From NCBI RefSeq assembly GCF_001649575.2, contig NC_051435.1, forward strand, positions 9,095,078 to 9,159,077: DNA of 64,000 nt. Reading direction: 5' to 3'. The position numbers were made by a program, and so were the translations under genes. The DNA is from Kryptolebias marmoratus. Its lineage: Eukaryota > Chordata > Actinopteri > Cyprinodontiformes > Rivulidae. This document shows, piece after piece, positions 1-13,800 of this stretch. Positions within the stretch are counted from its first letter, which is position 1. Every line of letters starts with the position of its first letter. Below the pieces are notes generated by a model, which searched no databases, was not told where the DNA came from, and was given only the letters and a program-made list of their open reading frames with translations.

Positions 1-1175
1 TTGTTGTTTTTTTGTTCGTTTTGTTGGTTGTTTGGTTAATTTGTTAGTTGTTGTAGTTTGTTTTGTTTGAAAGTTTTTTTACTTGCTCAGCTAAAAAGGT
101 TGACTGGATTTCTTTTCTTGTTTTTTTTTAAGATGTTTTGCTTCTTGCCCGAGGAGTTTTCTTAAACTCAAAATGAAAAGTGCCGATTTCCAAGTTTTAA
201 AATAGATGGTATGGTTTGAAAGAGGAGCAAAGGAGACTATTTAAGCCTAACGAGAAAGGCCAACATTAAACTGAGAAGGAAGTTCAATGCAGTTTTCAAT
301 CTAATCTCCAGTCGTTTTTACAACAATCTGCACCTTTATGCATGTGACCAAAACATATTTCATAGACACCAGGCCAACAAAGACCTGAATGACCCTGAGG
401 TGAAACAGAAGGTAGAGTGATTTGCATATGAGCTCAACTCGCATAAATGGATGGCTTTTTACTGTATCTGTCCAAATACACTTGGTGTATAAAAGCTGAA
501 ACTGACACCGGGATGCTGAAAGCTGCATCGTTTTACTTCAGTGTTGTAGAGTGCAGCCGCCATAAATAAGCTCTGAGGGGGGCAAATACAATGTGCAAGG
601 AAAAAACACTTCTCTAATATTCAACAAACTCAAATATGTATTGAGATCATGCATGTCCAACTAAATTTTATGTGACTGGATTGGTCCAGAGATGTAGAAG
701 GAGCTTACGCTTCATGGATTACGGTATTCCTACTGGGTTTTTCTTGTTAGACACAGTTTAGTGACAACAAGAACCAGACAAATTTAGAGAAAAACTTCTT
801 AGAAGGAGGTTAAGCTGCACCTTCACAGTGCAATTGCTGTTTTTAAGCAAAAAACAAAAAGTGTGGATAAAATAATTCTGAAATTAATAAAGAGAGGTTT
901 TTAAATTACTCAAGAAAATTACTAATGGGTTCCAGCTAATTATTGATTTGCCAATACTTGAGTCAAATGGAGTAAATGTGGTGCAATAGGCATTTGTAAA
1001 AGGTTATATGATTATTCCTCTGTGTCCAATTACATTTTGACAATTAAATAAAACTTCTGTCCAAATTTAACTTAGTTATTATTGTAGAATCTTAAGTTTT
1101 TGTGGTTTTTAAATCAACAGATCTATGCTTTTAAGTGCCAACATCTTGTCATAGCTTTCCATTATCAAGATACAC

Positions 1176-1215
1176 CTTTTTAGCTCATCTTCCAGGAAAA
1201 AGATGAGCTAAAAAG
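1176..1215. repeat. Perfect inverted repeat (16-bp arms, 8-base loop)
   Basis: CTTTTTAGCTCATCTT at 1176-1191 is the exact reverse complement of 1200-1215, separated by 8 bases. The flanks do not extend the pairing, so the stem is shorter than a usual microRNA precursor. Confidence 0.8.
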
Positions 1216-1800
1216 AGGAATTCTTCCATGAAAGTGGCAACAGAGAGCAGAAGATGTACAACAAAAGAGCCTATCAGTGGGAACATTTAGATTTGAGTAT
1301 CTCATTTATTGAGTGCAACTGATTCAGCTCAAATATTTATCATAAAGTATACACTGAAGATAAATCAAAACCTATGTAATTTTGTTAATTCTCTTGAAAA
1401 TGTATAGTAGTTTGTAGATATTAGTCTATTTTCAGTACAATAATTACATAATATTCATAGATCTGTTTGTTTGTTTGTTTGTTTTTTTAACAGAGATAAA
1501 GAAAAATATGCAGAGGAAGTTTTGAAACCCTACTAAAGTATTCTCTTATCACAAAATGACAGTCACCAACAACAGTTTTGAAACAGTGACTGTATGCCCT
1601 TCGTGAGGTGACAGGAGGCTGAAACTGGCTTTGTGTCTTCAGACCTATCTGGCTGTAAAAGTTAACACTTGGCAGCAGCACTGGTCACTCTTGCTCCGCA
1701 TCAACCTCCTCTCAGTTCGTCCTGTAATCTGTGCTAGCCGTCTAGACTCAGATCTATGAAAGCTAAGGCTTGGCAAGCACTTTCTGGTCTTCTTTGAGAG

Positions 1801-1801
1801 C

Positions 1802-1897
<96 letters not shown>
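1801..1897. repeat. GATA/TAGA tetranucleotide microsatellite
   Basis: About 24 uninterrupted GATA units, followed to about 1933 by degenerate GTAGGTACATA variants. On the minus strand it reads as a repetitive IYLS peptide, which is an artefact and not a protein. Confidence 0.97.
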
Positions 1898-1899
<2 letters not shown>

Positions 1900-2659
1900 G
1901 TAGGTACATAGATAGATAAGTAGGTACATAAGTAGGAAGGTACAGTACTTACCTGCAATAGACAGCAGACTGAGGAATCTCAGTTTGAGAAAATAAGGCA
2001 AACTTTGTCAGACTGGAGCCAGTTCCAAAGTGTATTTTTGCAGTGTTACAATTTTTTTTTCCCTCAGAAATGCTGTTTTAGATATCATTTTACTATTGCA
2101 CGGGATGGTTAATTACATAGAAGGCCATGCAGGTCTATGGTCTATGGTATTTGCAAAAACTGAACCTGTTGAGAGTTTGTTTTATATTATTTTTTCTTTT
2201 TGATTGTTGTTACGAACATTACTTTTGGATCAAATGTATTCCCTTCCCACTTGTGCTTGCTTTGTTAAGTGTTACAACATGTTTTACTCAGAACAATACT
2301 GTAATGGCCCACAGACTGACATGTTCTTCAGGAAAAAATCATCATAAACATCTATGTGTATTACAGTCTATTACAAAAGTGACCGCAGTGTAAAGGTTTA
2401 TACATTTAACCAAGACCATGATTTGTATCAAACTTTAATCAAGTGGAGGTTTTTATTTAAAAATACGGGTTTACATAGCTTTTCCAAACAAGGGTAGTAT
2501 GTTACCTATGACAAGAATGACTTTTTTGTGTTTAAATGTTGCTAAAAGCCACGGCCATCAGAAAGTAAGACCAGGATCATAACATGACAGAGTTAAAGAA
2601 AATTATGGCTCATCATTATTTATTCAATTACAGCTTTTTCCAGTGTGACACATACTTCT

Positions 2660-2678
2660 TTTTTTTTTTTTTTTTTTT
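2660..2678. repeat. Poly-T tract
   Basis: A run of about 18 T between two unremarkable sequences. It may be the reverse-strand tail of an old retroposed copy, but no body of such an element is recognisable next to it. Confidence 0.7.
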
Positions 2679-3648
2679 GGAAAAGGCCTGGATTTTAACT
2701 GAGTGGTGGGACCCAGTTGGTCAGTAAACAAAATGTGTTACAAAGCTTCCAAGGCTGACTGCCATTTACACCTCTCACACTAAGTTATCTCACATTAAAT
2801 CAGTTTTATAGGGGCGCCAAAATGTCTATGACTACCAGCCATGGAAGCTGCTATGTCTTTAAGAATTATGGCACATATGGGTTTTTATGACAGGTCATAG
2901 AGGAGTTTTGAATCTGGCAGGTTTTACAGAGCTGAATAGTGAGAGCAATCCTGAGTCGCTGTCACACCAAATTGAGCCGTTGATTGCTTCATTTAAATGA
3001 ATGAAACTAGAATAATTTCCTGCACCTTCTGGCTGTTGTGTCTCAAGAGGTCGTGGGAAGAGATGCACACCCTCAAATCTGCCTCTCTACCTGCTGAGAT
3101 GATCAAATACATGATTTGTGTTTTAATGGTACACAAACACATTTTAGAGTTCAAGGAATCCTACCAACAAGCAAGAAATTACAAAGGTAAATCCTACCAG
3201 GCTTTGAGGATTAATCAAATGTTAAAATTAATCTGAGCACTTTATTGGTTATAGACCTTAGTGCTTGAAAAGAAACTATAAGGAGTCTAGCGGCCTTTCC
3301 TTACAGAAGTGAATAACACCACCCTCCCTATGTCCTCTCAAAGCAGCTTTCTGCCTCTTCCTCTGTCTCTTTTTGCACTCCAGCCTCTCTGTACTGCCAA
3401 GCCAGCGCCTGGCAGGCTTCTCTGCTTGCGGTGCATTAGGATGCAAAGCGCTCCATGTCGAGGGAGAAGGGGAGACTAACAAAAGCGCTTTAGTGTTGCA
3501 AAAACAAGCCCATTGGTGCATGCCTGTGAAAAGATCTGTACGTCTGCTCTGACTCCCCTAACTCCCTGCATCACTTCACCACCCCTCTGCAAAAGAGAAG
3601 CTCTCTGGAGAGATGCATCCTTTTCTTCTTGTTGTCGTTGCTTTTTAA

Positions 3649-3840
<192 letters not shown>

Positions 3841-5540
3841 AGAGACTCCACTGAGGATGGTGGATAAGCTCAGGCAAGGCTCTGCCTACTGCGCCATTTT
3901 GTATGATTGACAGGGCAGGAGCACAGTTCTTACAACAACAAAAAAAAAGGATAATGAAAAACAAAGACAACAAAGAATCGAAGAGATGTTCTCACAAGCT
4001 TCACACAGATACAAATTTAGCCAGTGAGAAGATGATGGAACTTGTCTCACGGCTGTTTCCACCCTACAGTTTTACTTGCCCTATATATTTTCAAAAGTTG
4101 ACTTGCTTCTTTCACTCTGAAAGTTTCTAAGCTCCTTGAACTCTTTCCTAACCACTGGCAATGTTCAATTGCCCTTGTCAATTTCTGTATGTATGTCATC
4201 AGCTTGTTGTAGATGTCTGTCACAACCACAAAGGTGTTGTAAAGTTCCAACAGCAGGAAAAAAAGATGAAACAAAACAAACCGAAAGCACACTTTACTGC
4301 ACTTTTTTCTGCTTGTGCTATAACTGACATTGCAGATGAACTTGAGTTTCACATCACACTAAGAGCCTGTTTACAAAATGCACATTAATGTTTGTCTTCA
4401 TAAGACTTTTTAATCAATGTGACTATTGCTTACCTCTACATGATGCTACTTCTACTTTTATTTCATTCCAAACCATTTTTTGTTCGTATCCCCTTGTTTA
4501 TTGTCACATCTCTGTTTAGCAGCAGTACAAACAGAATAAGTTAGTAATACCATGTGTAGCTGTAGAGCAACTAAGTTGGCAGCCACTGCATCCCTTGAAG
4601 GAGCAGGAACTACATCAAAAGAACTCTGGGCAACCTCTTCCAGACCAATTGGTTTTATTGTTTTCCCTCAGAGGTCCATATCCTCTAAAACATCCCCCAC
4701 TAACTAACTGCTTGAACTTGTTATCAAAGCAGTTAGTGAGCCAAGAGCAGCCCACTTTAATTTTCCTTAATCAGGAGTATTCTGTGATAAATCATCCAGC
4801 TGGGTGCTTGGCGCAGCCTGCATGCTGGGCACATTCAGCAAGAAACCAGCAGACAAAAGGAAGGGATCTGCATATGGCTAAATGTGTTTAGGCAGCATTC
4901 ACAAGAGTAACATCCATGTAAAGAACCACGCACACCATTCATCCACTGTCTCAGGCACAGTATGTCACTCTGCTCCCACTGAGGCACTTCAACCTCATAT
5001 ATAAGCCTTGTTAAGATACAAAACTCCAACATATACTCCAACTTATGTAACAAAGTTTCATTCTCTCCCTTTTCTTGAAAATGTCAGAATGTCTCAGCCG
5101 ATGTGGTGTTACTAATATGGTCGAGGCTATAACATACAGGCAGGCTTATATATTGCTTTGACATTTTTTCAGACCAGAATGGCCGACAAGTGGTCCAGCC
5201 TGAAAGGAAAAAAGCAGCCACCCAGGCCCCATAAACAGGAACATTTTTGAGATGATAAATACTAGGCATTAATTCAAAGGTGAATTTCTGTTAGCTCATG
5301 CCATTCATCACCAGAACTTTTTTTTTCTTTTTCATTTCTAGAAAATCTGTTTCCGTTAACCTTTTAGACCCTATTTCTGTGCAATGATGGATGAGCTGCT
5401 TAATAGCAGCTTCTAGCACTCTGTAATGAGACAGAAATGAACATAGGATTAAAGACCAATGACTAAACAGGTGTATTACCTTAAAAGGCACTAAAACTAA
5501 TTTTAGAAAGAACCCATAATAACTGCAGCATCTGCAATGA

Positions 5541-5550
5541 AATAAATAAA
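5541..5550 (+). terminator. Candidate polyadenylation signals for VWC2L
   Basis: Two overlapping AATAAA hexamers are the first canonical signals I see on the plus strand after the VWC2L stop, about 1.7 kb downstream. The real 3' end could be elsewhere because non-canonical signals are common. Confidence 0.25.
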
Positions 5551-7574
5551 ACAGGAAATAAATTTAGCAAAATTCCATCTTAAGAGCAACAATAGAGTTT
5601 GTGTCATTTTTATCGTTTAGCTGCAGTGATTTAGTATCTTTCAGGGTGCAAAGACAGACCTAATTTATCTGGTGTGAGGTCTGCAGGCTCATAAAACAAA
5701 ACTGACACAAATGTGGTTTATCAGTCACAGCCTTGGTGCTCCAGACATTCTGGCGTTATTAAAGGAGATTCATTCATCATAATTATTTTAAATACCACGT
5801 AATTATTCAGCTTATGCATGTATCCAAAAGAAAAGGGAAACAAATGGCATTGCTTCATAAAGGGTCACAGCAGAAAGAGACTGAACTAAGAATTGACAGG
5901 ACTCAAAGGCAGAGCTGCCATCATATTCGCCTTATTGCTGCCATTTCAGAGAAGATTCACAAAGCATGGCTTTTGGCATCACTCAGAGTAAATAACTCAG
6001 GCTGCTTTAAGTTTGTTTCACTTCTCTTTGCAATGGTTTAATGTCATGAATTACCCCCAAACTATTCGTTTTATCCGAAGACATTCCAGAAACAGCCAGT
6101 GGGTTCAACACAAGTACAAGGACAAGTACAGTTCATGCAGAGCTGAAACTCAAGAGGCTTGATCTAAAAATACACTGGCATTTGACAGAGGTAAAAAAAA
6201 GAAGAAAAAATGATACAAAAGTGGCAGATGTGATTTGCAAACTAAAGCTGCCTGAGCCTTACAGCAATGTGACTTTGTTCTGATTGTTCTCAAACACGGA
6301 TTTCCAATGTTTCTGAAGTGCACAGCGTTTAACAAACTAAACTGGGTGAAAAATGGCTTCTCATTTTCTTGACTTTGGGAGCTGCTCTCATTGGGTGAAG
6401 TGGTTGTCAACAGAGAGTTAAACAGTCAAGACTTAGATTAAATGTTCCTCCATGCATCAGAGCTGAGCTGTTATCCAGACGCTCTAAGAGAGCAAATAAA
6501 ACAGCGGATCGTATATTTAATATTGGTTGTGCTGTTAAAGCCAGAGGAATTCAGTTTCACTGCAGCAGATGAGATGCAGAAATGCAGCAGGTCTGCATTA
6601 CTGCACATGTTGCTCTGCATTTTAGGTACATGTTCTGCTTCAACAGAAAATAACATGCATTAACATACAACTGTAGGCTGTTTTTTGACAGAAGAGGCTG
6701 CTTTAAAAAAAAACAAAAAAAAAAAAACAAGTCAATGCAGCACACATCTGCTATTCTCCACTGCAGGCATCTCAGAATCTCTCCCCGAGCAAACCAGAGA
6801 AAATTACATTTCACCTTGCAAATATGTGAAAGGACAGATCAGCCATGCAGTCTGTCTTTGTTAACTTTCAGCCAAGAAATTCCTTTTTTTTTTCTTTTTT
6901 TTGGGGGTCTGTCTGTGAATGCCCATTCAGACGATTCAGTCTGTCCTTCCTCCCATCATAGAAACCACAAGCTTGTACATGGGCTTTTTGTACAGCTTCA
7001 TCCACCACGCACTTTTTTTTCCATGAGACACCGACTTACTGTAGCTGGAAACTATAAAAGATTGTTTGATTTCTCACTCCTAACGTTTTTCGTTTGTTTG
7101 TTTCTGCAACAAAACTGTTACATAACGTGTGCCTGAAAACCAACACAGATGTGGTCAGGAAAGATTAAAACACTGTTATTATACAATCAATTGTATTATT
7201 TTATTTTTGGGAGCACCAAGGATTTGTTCATGTGTTTCAATCATGTTCAAATCTCTGAGCATTTTTGATTGTATATAAATTCTTACTCACTTACGCTCAA
7301 TCTAAACTCAATAATGAAAATTCCAAATTTCCAAAACAACCCTTGGTGCTCCACATGTTGTTTATATGTAAATATCTTCAAATGTAAAATGTGTATTCTG
7401 AAATCTACGGTGGAGTAAAACAATGACATCAGAAAAAAAGAAAACACAAATGCGTATTACTCATTTAGACAAAAAATATTTTGTTAAAAAAGAGTTGAAA
7501 AGAAGTGGAGTTTGAAATAAGCGAGTGTGGATTCCTTTTTGTGTGTGTGTCATCGCAGTATTTAGACCCCAGAT

Positions 7575-8235
7575 CGCTTAAAGCTTTTAAAGTGGGGTTT
7601 TGTGGAAATTAACAAATAAAAATAATAACTTACCTGTTGTATTTAGCTTCAGTTTAGAGAAATAAAGTTTGATTCTGATAGGATTGATGAGCTAACTCTA
7701 GGCTGACCCAAGATGAAGGTTGCCTTCGTCTTAAAACGCCAACCTTACATATTTTATAGCTGTTTGTGCAAACAATATTTCAATATCCTTTACATTCTCA
7801 TCAATATTGCATTATATGGTTATTTACACAGGATTATTGGGTTATTTGTAGCACAAATATTGGCAGGAGCAGCTAGCTATAGCACTTTGGTTCAGCCTGG
7901 GGGCACTTCTGGCAGGAATATCACATTATTTCTGTAGGAATATTCATATAATGTGACATTTGCAACTGTGTTCAGGTTTATAAAACAACATTAACATGAA
8001 GCACTATAGAACTTTTATTTTATTTATTTTTAATTGAAATGGTTTAAAAACAGCAGCAATCCACTTTTATTTTGCTTTGCATAGACTAGCCATTAGTTTG
8101 TCGTTCTCGTCAGAACCAAACTCAGGTTTCCAAACTGAGGTCATTCAAAATGTCATCTACAACAGGTAAGATGTTAATTGTTCATAACCTCGCCAAAGAA
8201 CCCCACTTCAAAAGACCTGAACTATCCCTTTAAGA
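7575..8235. mobile_element. Putative foldback / long-TIR non-autonomous DNA element
   Basis: The left arm (about 7575-7712) and the reverse complement of the right arm (about 8093-8235) resemble each other along much of their length. Both read approximately TTTTRAAGTGGGGTT, then a spacer, then CTTACCTGTTGTA, then GTTTGRTTCTGA, then a variant of AACTAATGGCTAG. Arms of over 100 bases in opposite orientation, around a core of about 380 bases without an open frame, suggest a non-autonomous DNA transposon. The outer ends were set by eye and no target-site duplication was established. Confidence 0.55.
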
Positions 8236-10078
8236 TGGAATAAAAACACCACAGTGACATCTTCCAATGAGCATGTCTTCACTTTACAAAATGCAGCACA
8301 CATGGAAACTAAATAACAGGTGAAATTCAGCTGAAACCTAAATGATTCTGTTCGACAAACCTCATTGAATTTTCTTTGTGATAAAAACAACAAACAATTC
8401 ACTGAACTGGGACAGAACAAAACCCAAGGTAATGTGTTTATAGGCAGATGGGTTTAGAATAAATAAGAGCGCAATATTCTCCAGGCTCAGGTCATATGAG
8501 TGGAAGAATAGGACAATACTCGTGCTTAATGGTTTTGTAATGCTCTCTGGGTTCAAGGGCATTACTCACAGGTTCATTCTTCCATTCCATTTCATTACAA
8601 GTCAGTCCGGGCTTCTATCTCGTCCACACTGCTAATTGCCTTCTCCCACCTCCCACCGTGGACAAGAAAAGGGAAGTAATTTTAAGCAGCACATAGCAAT
8701 CAATAGCAATTAGGTGTATGCCCGACTAATCCTGCTGAAACTGGCAGCAGAGGAGCTCTTAAAGCACACATAACTAAAAAAATTTTTTATATTTTCTGTT
8801 TTTTTTCTCAAGTGCCAGCACTGTGATGGAAAAATTAATTGCTTTTTTTCCCCCCTCATTCCAAACATAATATAGACTTTTTTGGGACCCGCACTGTTTT
8901 TTGTTCTAAACAGACATTTTCAATTAGATAATGATCTCTTTTTGGTAAACCCATTGACATTATGGAAAGTAATCCCGCCCTAAAACGTTCATTAGATGTT
9001 GCGGCACACAACGAATTGATTTCAGCGTGGCACAAAACAAAACGCCCAACGGACTTGAAACTTGAGCAACAGATGAAAGTGCTTAAAGCGGGTTGAAGAT
9101 CGACAGGCGGGAGGTTTGTTGCCTCAGCAGTGATGCATAGGCTGTCGGAGCGTTGCTGTGAAGAGGCAGCAAATTGCAAACTAATTCAATCTCATTTCAG
9201 TCAATCTAACTTCCAACCAAAACCCAGAGCCACGAGCTTCCTCTGCAGGGTGGCTCGGCCCATCCTTGGAGATAAGCTGAAAAGTCTAGAGTGTTCGATT
9301 GCTGCAACTTTACAAACAATTTGTCTGTTAAGGTGGTTTAGACCATTTCATTAGGATGGGGCCTTGTTGCCTTCCACATGGAGGCTTCCAGGTGAGAAAA
9401 GTCCACTAAATACCAGAAAGTAGAACCAGACAGATGGAGGGTTTATATACTGTTTAACTGGCTTGGAAACATTTGAGTTTCCTCAAGAAAAGCAGAGAGC
9501 CATTAATGATGTAACAGGCGTCTGGACTACCTTTTCTTACCCTGCAGCTACTGTGACCTTTGCCTCAAAAGTTGGCAGAGAATTGATAGGCGGTATTCTG
9601 ATCTGCACCCACAAGAAAACTTCACTACGATTCAGGAGCAGGGTGTTACAGCAGGGTTGGATCATTTAGTAAGGTTGGATTACGTAGAAAAATTAATCTA
9701 TTATTTAAAAATATTTTCAATAAATTAGAACTAATCTGAATATTTAACAATCATATTCCCTCTTATAGAATCATCCAAACAAATGCATTCAGACATCAAG
9801 GCCTACAAGTTGTTTTTGTTTCCTCGTTTTTAATGAAAATGTCAGTTTTACATGAACTCGTATCTATAATTCTTACTGTTTTCTATTTTTTTAAATGTAA
9901 TCTCAATCATATTACATTACTGTCACAATGTCTACTCAAAACTGGGACTTGACTTGAAAACTGTTTGATCTAAACACCTGGCCCTCAATGTTTCAGCTTA
10001 TAAAGTTAAAAAAAAAAAAGATTATTGAATGTTTATCTGAAAAATATTGTCACCAACACAATAAACTTTTAATTTTTT

Positions 10079-10084
10079 TTTATT
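10079..10084 (-). terminator. Candidate BARD1 polyadenylation signal
   Basis: AATAAA on the minus strand is the first canonical hexamer after the BARD1 stop codon, about 380 bases downstream. An ATTAAA variant lies earlier, at 10192-10197. Confidence 0.35.
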
Positions 10085-10461
10085 TAGGTCAGATAAGACA
10101 GTAAAATTGTCCAACCTTCTCTACAAAATCTATGTAGAATAATGTTTCCTTTAAAAAACCTGTGTGCTGCTGCACTGCTCACAATTTACTTTTTAATTAG
10201 GACTGATGTTGTTTCTTGCATTCCCTAAAAATATAAATAATGCTTAATACCACATACTGCATGCTTGATAAATTTTCACACACAAAGACAAAATTAAACC
10301 ATTTTTTTCTATTATAGCACAAAGCACTAAAATTAAACTACATAATTTTTTTCCTCTTTACAATAAGCAAATTATGTTAGCAAATCAACTTAATCATCCC
10401 TGATTACAAAACAAAAACAAATTCTATGTGAAATTTCCGATTCAGTTTGGTAAAAAACAGA

Positions 10462-10809
10462 TTAGGACTTTTCTGCAGGGTCTGGCACAGGGAGGAGGCA
10501 GAAAGCTGCGATGCAGTCGATGACCCAGGAGGAGGGAGCCGACCACACCTTTCCCCGTCTGACCACCGCAGGGCTGAAAGGTCCCCGGGGGTCATAGATG
10601 ACGTACTGGGTGCAGAGGGCCTGGTCAGAGCCCGGCTGGGCGTGGTAGGCTGCCGCGCTCAGAGTCTGCGTCACGTCGCTGTCGGGCTTCGGTTGTCGGC
10701 TCAGGAGCTGACCGCCGCCTTCCCGCAGCAGCCTGCTAAGCTCATCTTTAGTTGGAGCCTTGAAGGAGCCGAGGAGGAAGAAGAAACAGCCGTCGAAGAG
10801 TGGTGGCAG
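10462..10809 (-). CDS. bard1: BARD1 exon 11: BRCT2 and stop
   Basis: 348 bases (residues 688-802 plus TAA at 10462-10464). [51 protein letters not shown] and [15 protein letters not shown] are the highly conserved second BRCT. The exon is much richer in G+C than the surrounding introns. Confidence 0.96.
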   Translation of the reverse strand: MPPLFDGCFFFLLGSFKAPTKDELSRLLREGGGQLLSRQPKPDSDVTQTLSAAAYHAQPGSDQALCTQYVIYDPRGPFSPAVVRRGKVWSAPSSWVIDCIAAFCLLPVPDPAEKS

Positions 10810-13800
10810 CTATAAAACCAAACACAAGTTTTTGTATAATATTGAGGAATTTGTCTGACTTGATTTCTTTGTTTGATTGTTCCAAAGAAATAATTATATC
10901 AAAACCCTAGCAGAAAAGAACTGTAACACTTATCTTTTCTCACTGAAACAAGTAAGGCAGAGTGCAACTTCAGCTCTGGTATTCATAGTGACAACATTTG
11001 ACAAGTTTCCTTCTTTGTTTACAACTTAATTAAGGTTTTCAAACATTTTCTTTGCCAGTAAATGTAGGCAAGTGCCTGTGTGGATGTTCTTTTATATTAA
11101 TTCTTTGCTGAAGAGATAGGAAACATTTTTAAAAGCCTTGTTCTTCAGACAAACTCTGAACCATTTAACCATGTTGTTTAAAGCAGCAGAGAATTAGGCC
11201 ATTGGAGAGTGTTTTATTCAAAGCGTTAACGAACTCAAACAAGGAGGGGTGGAAACAAGCTTCCTCAAGACTTTCTAGTTCGAGTTTTTCAACTAAACTT
11301 TGAACTGATTTCACTTTTGCTTAAGTGCATGGGTGTCTGTCTTTTTTATGATGACAGATATTTTATTTTGAAATGAAAATGTTTCTTTATATTTATTTTT
11401 TGGTGAGGGTTTTTTCTCTCTAGGAGGAAGGAGAACAGAAATCTCTGTTTCCACAACTTCTTGTTTAGTCTGTTATGTATTAATATAACAATAAATTATG
11501 TATATTAAAGATATTAATACTATATTTAAATACTGCATAGCAAGACTGATCTGAACTTGGGTAAGTTTAAATTGGTCTACATTGCTAATAATTTGATAAA
11601 AAAAAAAGAATCTGATAATATTCAGGTGTGCAAATAACTAGGAGAGCTAACTTTTCCTTAGGACAGTGGACATATACAATCTGGTTTTATTCATTTCTCA
11701 TCTGTGCCTGTGTGCTTATGGTTTACCAAACTGCATTTGTTGATGCGACTGCGCTGAGGGCCTTCTCCGGCTTCATGCTCAGCTTCTGGCAGCCACTTCC
11801 CTGCCTGCAGACATGCTTGCACCCCTGCCATCAAAGAGAGACAAACAAAGAAAATTAAAGCTACAGCTAATTACTCTGACTTGAAAGAGTGTGACAAGGC
11901 TGTCGCAAACGGAGGCTGACAAAGCTCATGTCTGTTTTATCACAAGTTAGAAGATTTCAAAAAATAAAAACAGCTCCAGCTGCTGACAGGAAGATGCCCG
12001 CAGCATGATGGAGCTAATGATGCAATCCCCGCTGTAAGTATAAAGCAGAATTTAAGCATCATCACTCTTTGTCTCGTGAGGTTTTAGGAAGTCAAGCTGG
12101 AACCAATGACAGGCAGTTGTTTTGTTTTTTTTACCCCCTCTAAGTTAGAGAGCATTTGTTCTATTTGTTCTACGTATAAAATAAAACTGAGAAAAAGATT
12201 TTTAGGGCAGATATTGAACAAAGTTTACATTTTAATAACCGCTTAGTGTCAGTAATAAGAAATGTTCTAAACGTTTCTTGGATTCAGGTGCTGCTGTTCT
12301 GTTACCAAGTATCATGTTGGCAAAAGATTTAAAAACCTCAGAATTTAAAAGTAGGACTTTCAATGAGATGCGACGTATAATCAGCAGATTTATAAAAAAC
12401 CCTAAATTTAGATGGTTCTCAGAAAAAACTGCAAATACATCCATTTTTAGCCAATACTTGATCAAATGTCTAATATGATTAAACCACAACATTTTAATCA
12501 AATATTTATATATACATATAATTTAGACAAGGCATTTTAAAAGCTGAAATTCAAACATGCAAATGAAAATTGAAATTGTAAAACAGTTTGTGGGGAAAAC
12601 AAAAACACTTATTGCGCTTGATTTTGCTCCATCACATCAACCAAATGAATGAATGAATCACCATTTATTTATTAATCGAGACGCATAAAAAGAAGGTGAT
12701 TACCTTCATTTTTTTCCCCCGACAATGAGTAAGACCAGAGAGCTTTATAAGAGCATCAGATATCATTTAATTTAAATAAATCTGGAGCAGTCAGCAACAA
12801 TTATGAGATTGTTTTAACTATTGGTAATGCCAGATTCAAGAAGCTTCTCGATGTCTACAAGAAATGTTAAACTTTCGATGCCAAAAAAGTTATGGAATCA
12901 AACTGATTGATTTGCTAATACAATCCAAAATGTAACATAATGTAACATTACTTTGTATTCTGAAAACCTAAATTTACAGCTTATGATTTTAGAGGTGGCA
13001 AAAGCAGCATTGTATCCATGGAAACGTTTGCATCGCATACATTTCAACACACAATCACCTCCACAGCCGTTCAGCTGCAGCTTCATTTTCCACACAGTTT
13101 CTCCCAGCTTCAAGGTGAAATGAGCAAATTAGTGTAAATGTGTGGAAGTACACACCGTGCCACAATAAAGCAAATTACATACATGCATATCTGCAGCAAG
13201 CAGTAATGGTGTGGCAGTGTGATTACATTTCTTCAATCCAATTAATTATAGCTTCGTTTCATGGGGACCTGCCAGAGGCTTGGGCTAAAAGTAATTGAAA
13301 AAAAAATAAAATACAGATACTGAAGGTAATCGCTCCGGACGATGGTGCTTAGTGCTGAGAACTTATTAGCATATTTATTTTTGTTCAGTTCAACATCTCT
13401 AACCCCAACCTTCACGAGTTGCTGAATGAGTGAGTGGTAAAATGAATCCTCCTCTTTGATTAAACACTAAACCAAGTGGAACTCATTATGATGCCAAAGT
13501 CAGGTCAAGATAATTTTAATCCTTAAATGTGACCTTAAAAAGTGTTCAAAGTGGTCATTTAGATACTTAAGGATAACAAGAACATACAATGCCATTATCA
13601 TTATTATTATTGTTATTATTATTAGACAGTTTTCAAAGAGTAAAACCCACAATCATGCTTTATGAAATATACAAATACAAGCTATTATGAGAATATGAAA
13701 ACAAACACAGCTGATTTTAGAAAGCCTGAGGAAAAATATATATATTACAAGGATTTTCTTTCAGAAATTGGCTTTACATCCATTTGTAGGCAATTCTTGC

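Larger units (their letters stand above)
3841..10461. other. VWC2L 3' UTR and VWC2L-BARD1 intergenic region
   Basis: No exon-like open frame with splice sites was seen. The short open frames here lack recognisable domains. Contents that can be named are a foldback-type repeat pair (7575-8235), A/T homopolymers around 6704-6731 and 8802-8812, and a less AT-rich stretch at about 8580-9350 with TAAT-rich motifs. The tail contains the likely 3' UTR of BARD1. Confidence 0.6.

Noticed and set aside
1645..2001. 118-codon and overlapping minus-strand frames rich in IYLS repeats
   Set aside because: They are the translation of the GATA microsatellite, with no splice sites or domain.
10447..10815. 122-codon plus-strand frame
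   Set aside because: It is the antisense shadow of BARD1 exon 11.
11748..11800. Shorter acceptor (CTGCAG) inside BARD1 exon 10
   Set aside because: It breaks the phase to exon 9. The upstream GATGGCAG acceptor restores the WVQACL motif in frame.
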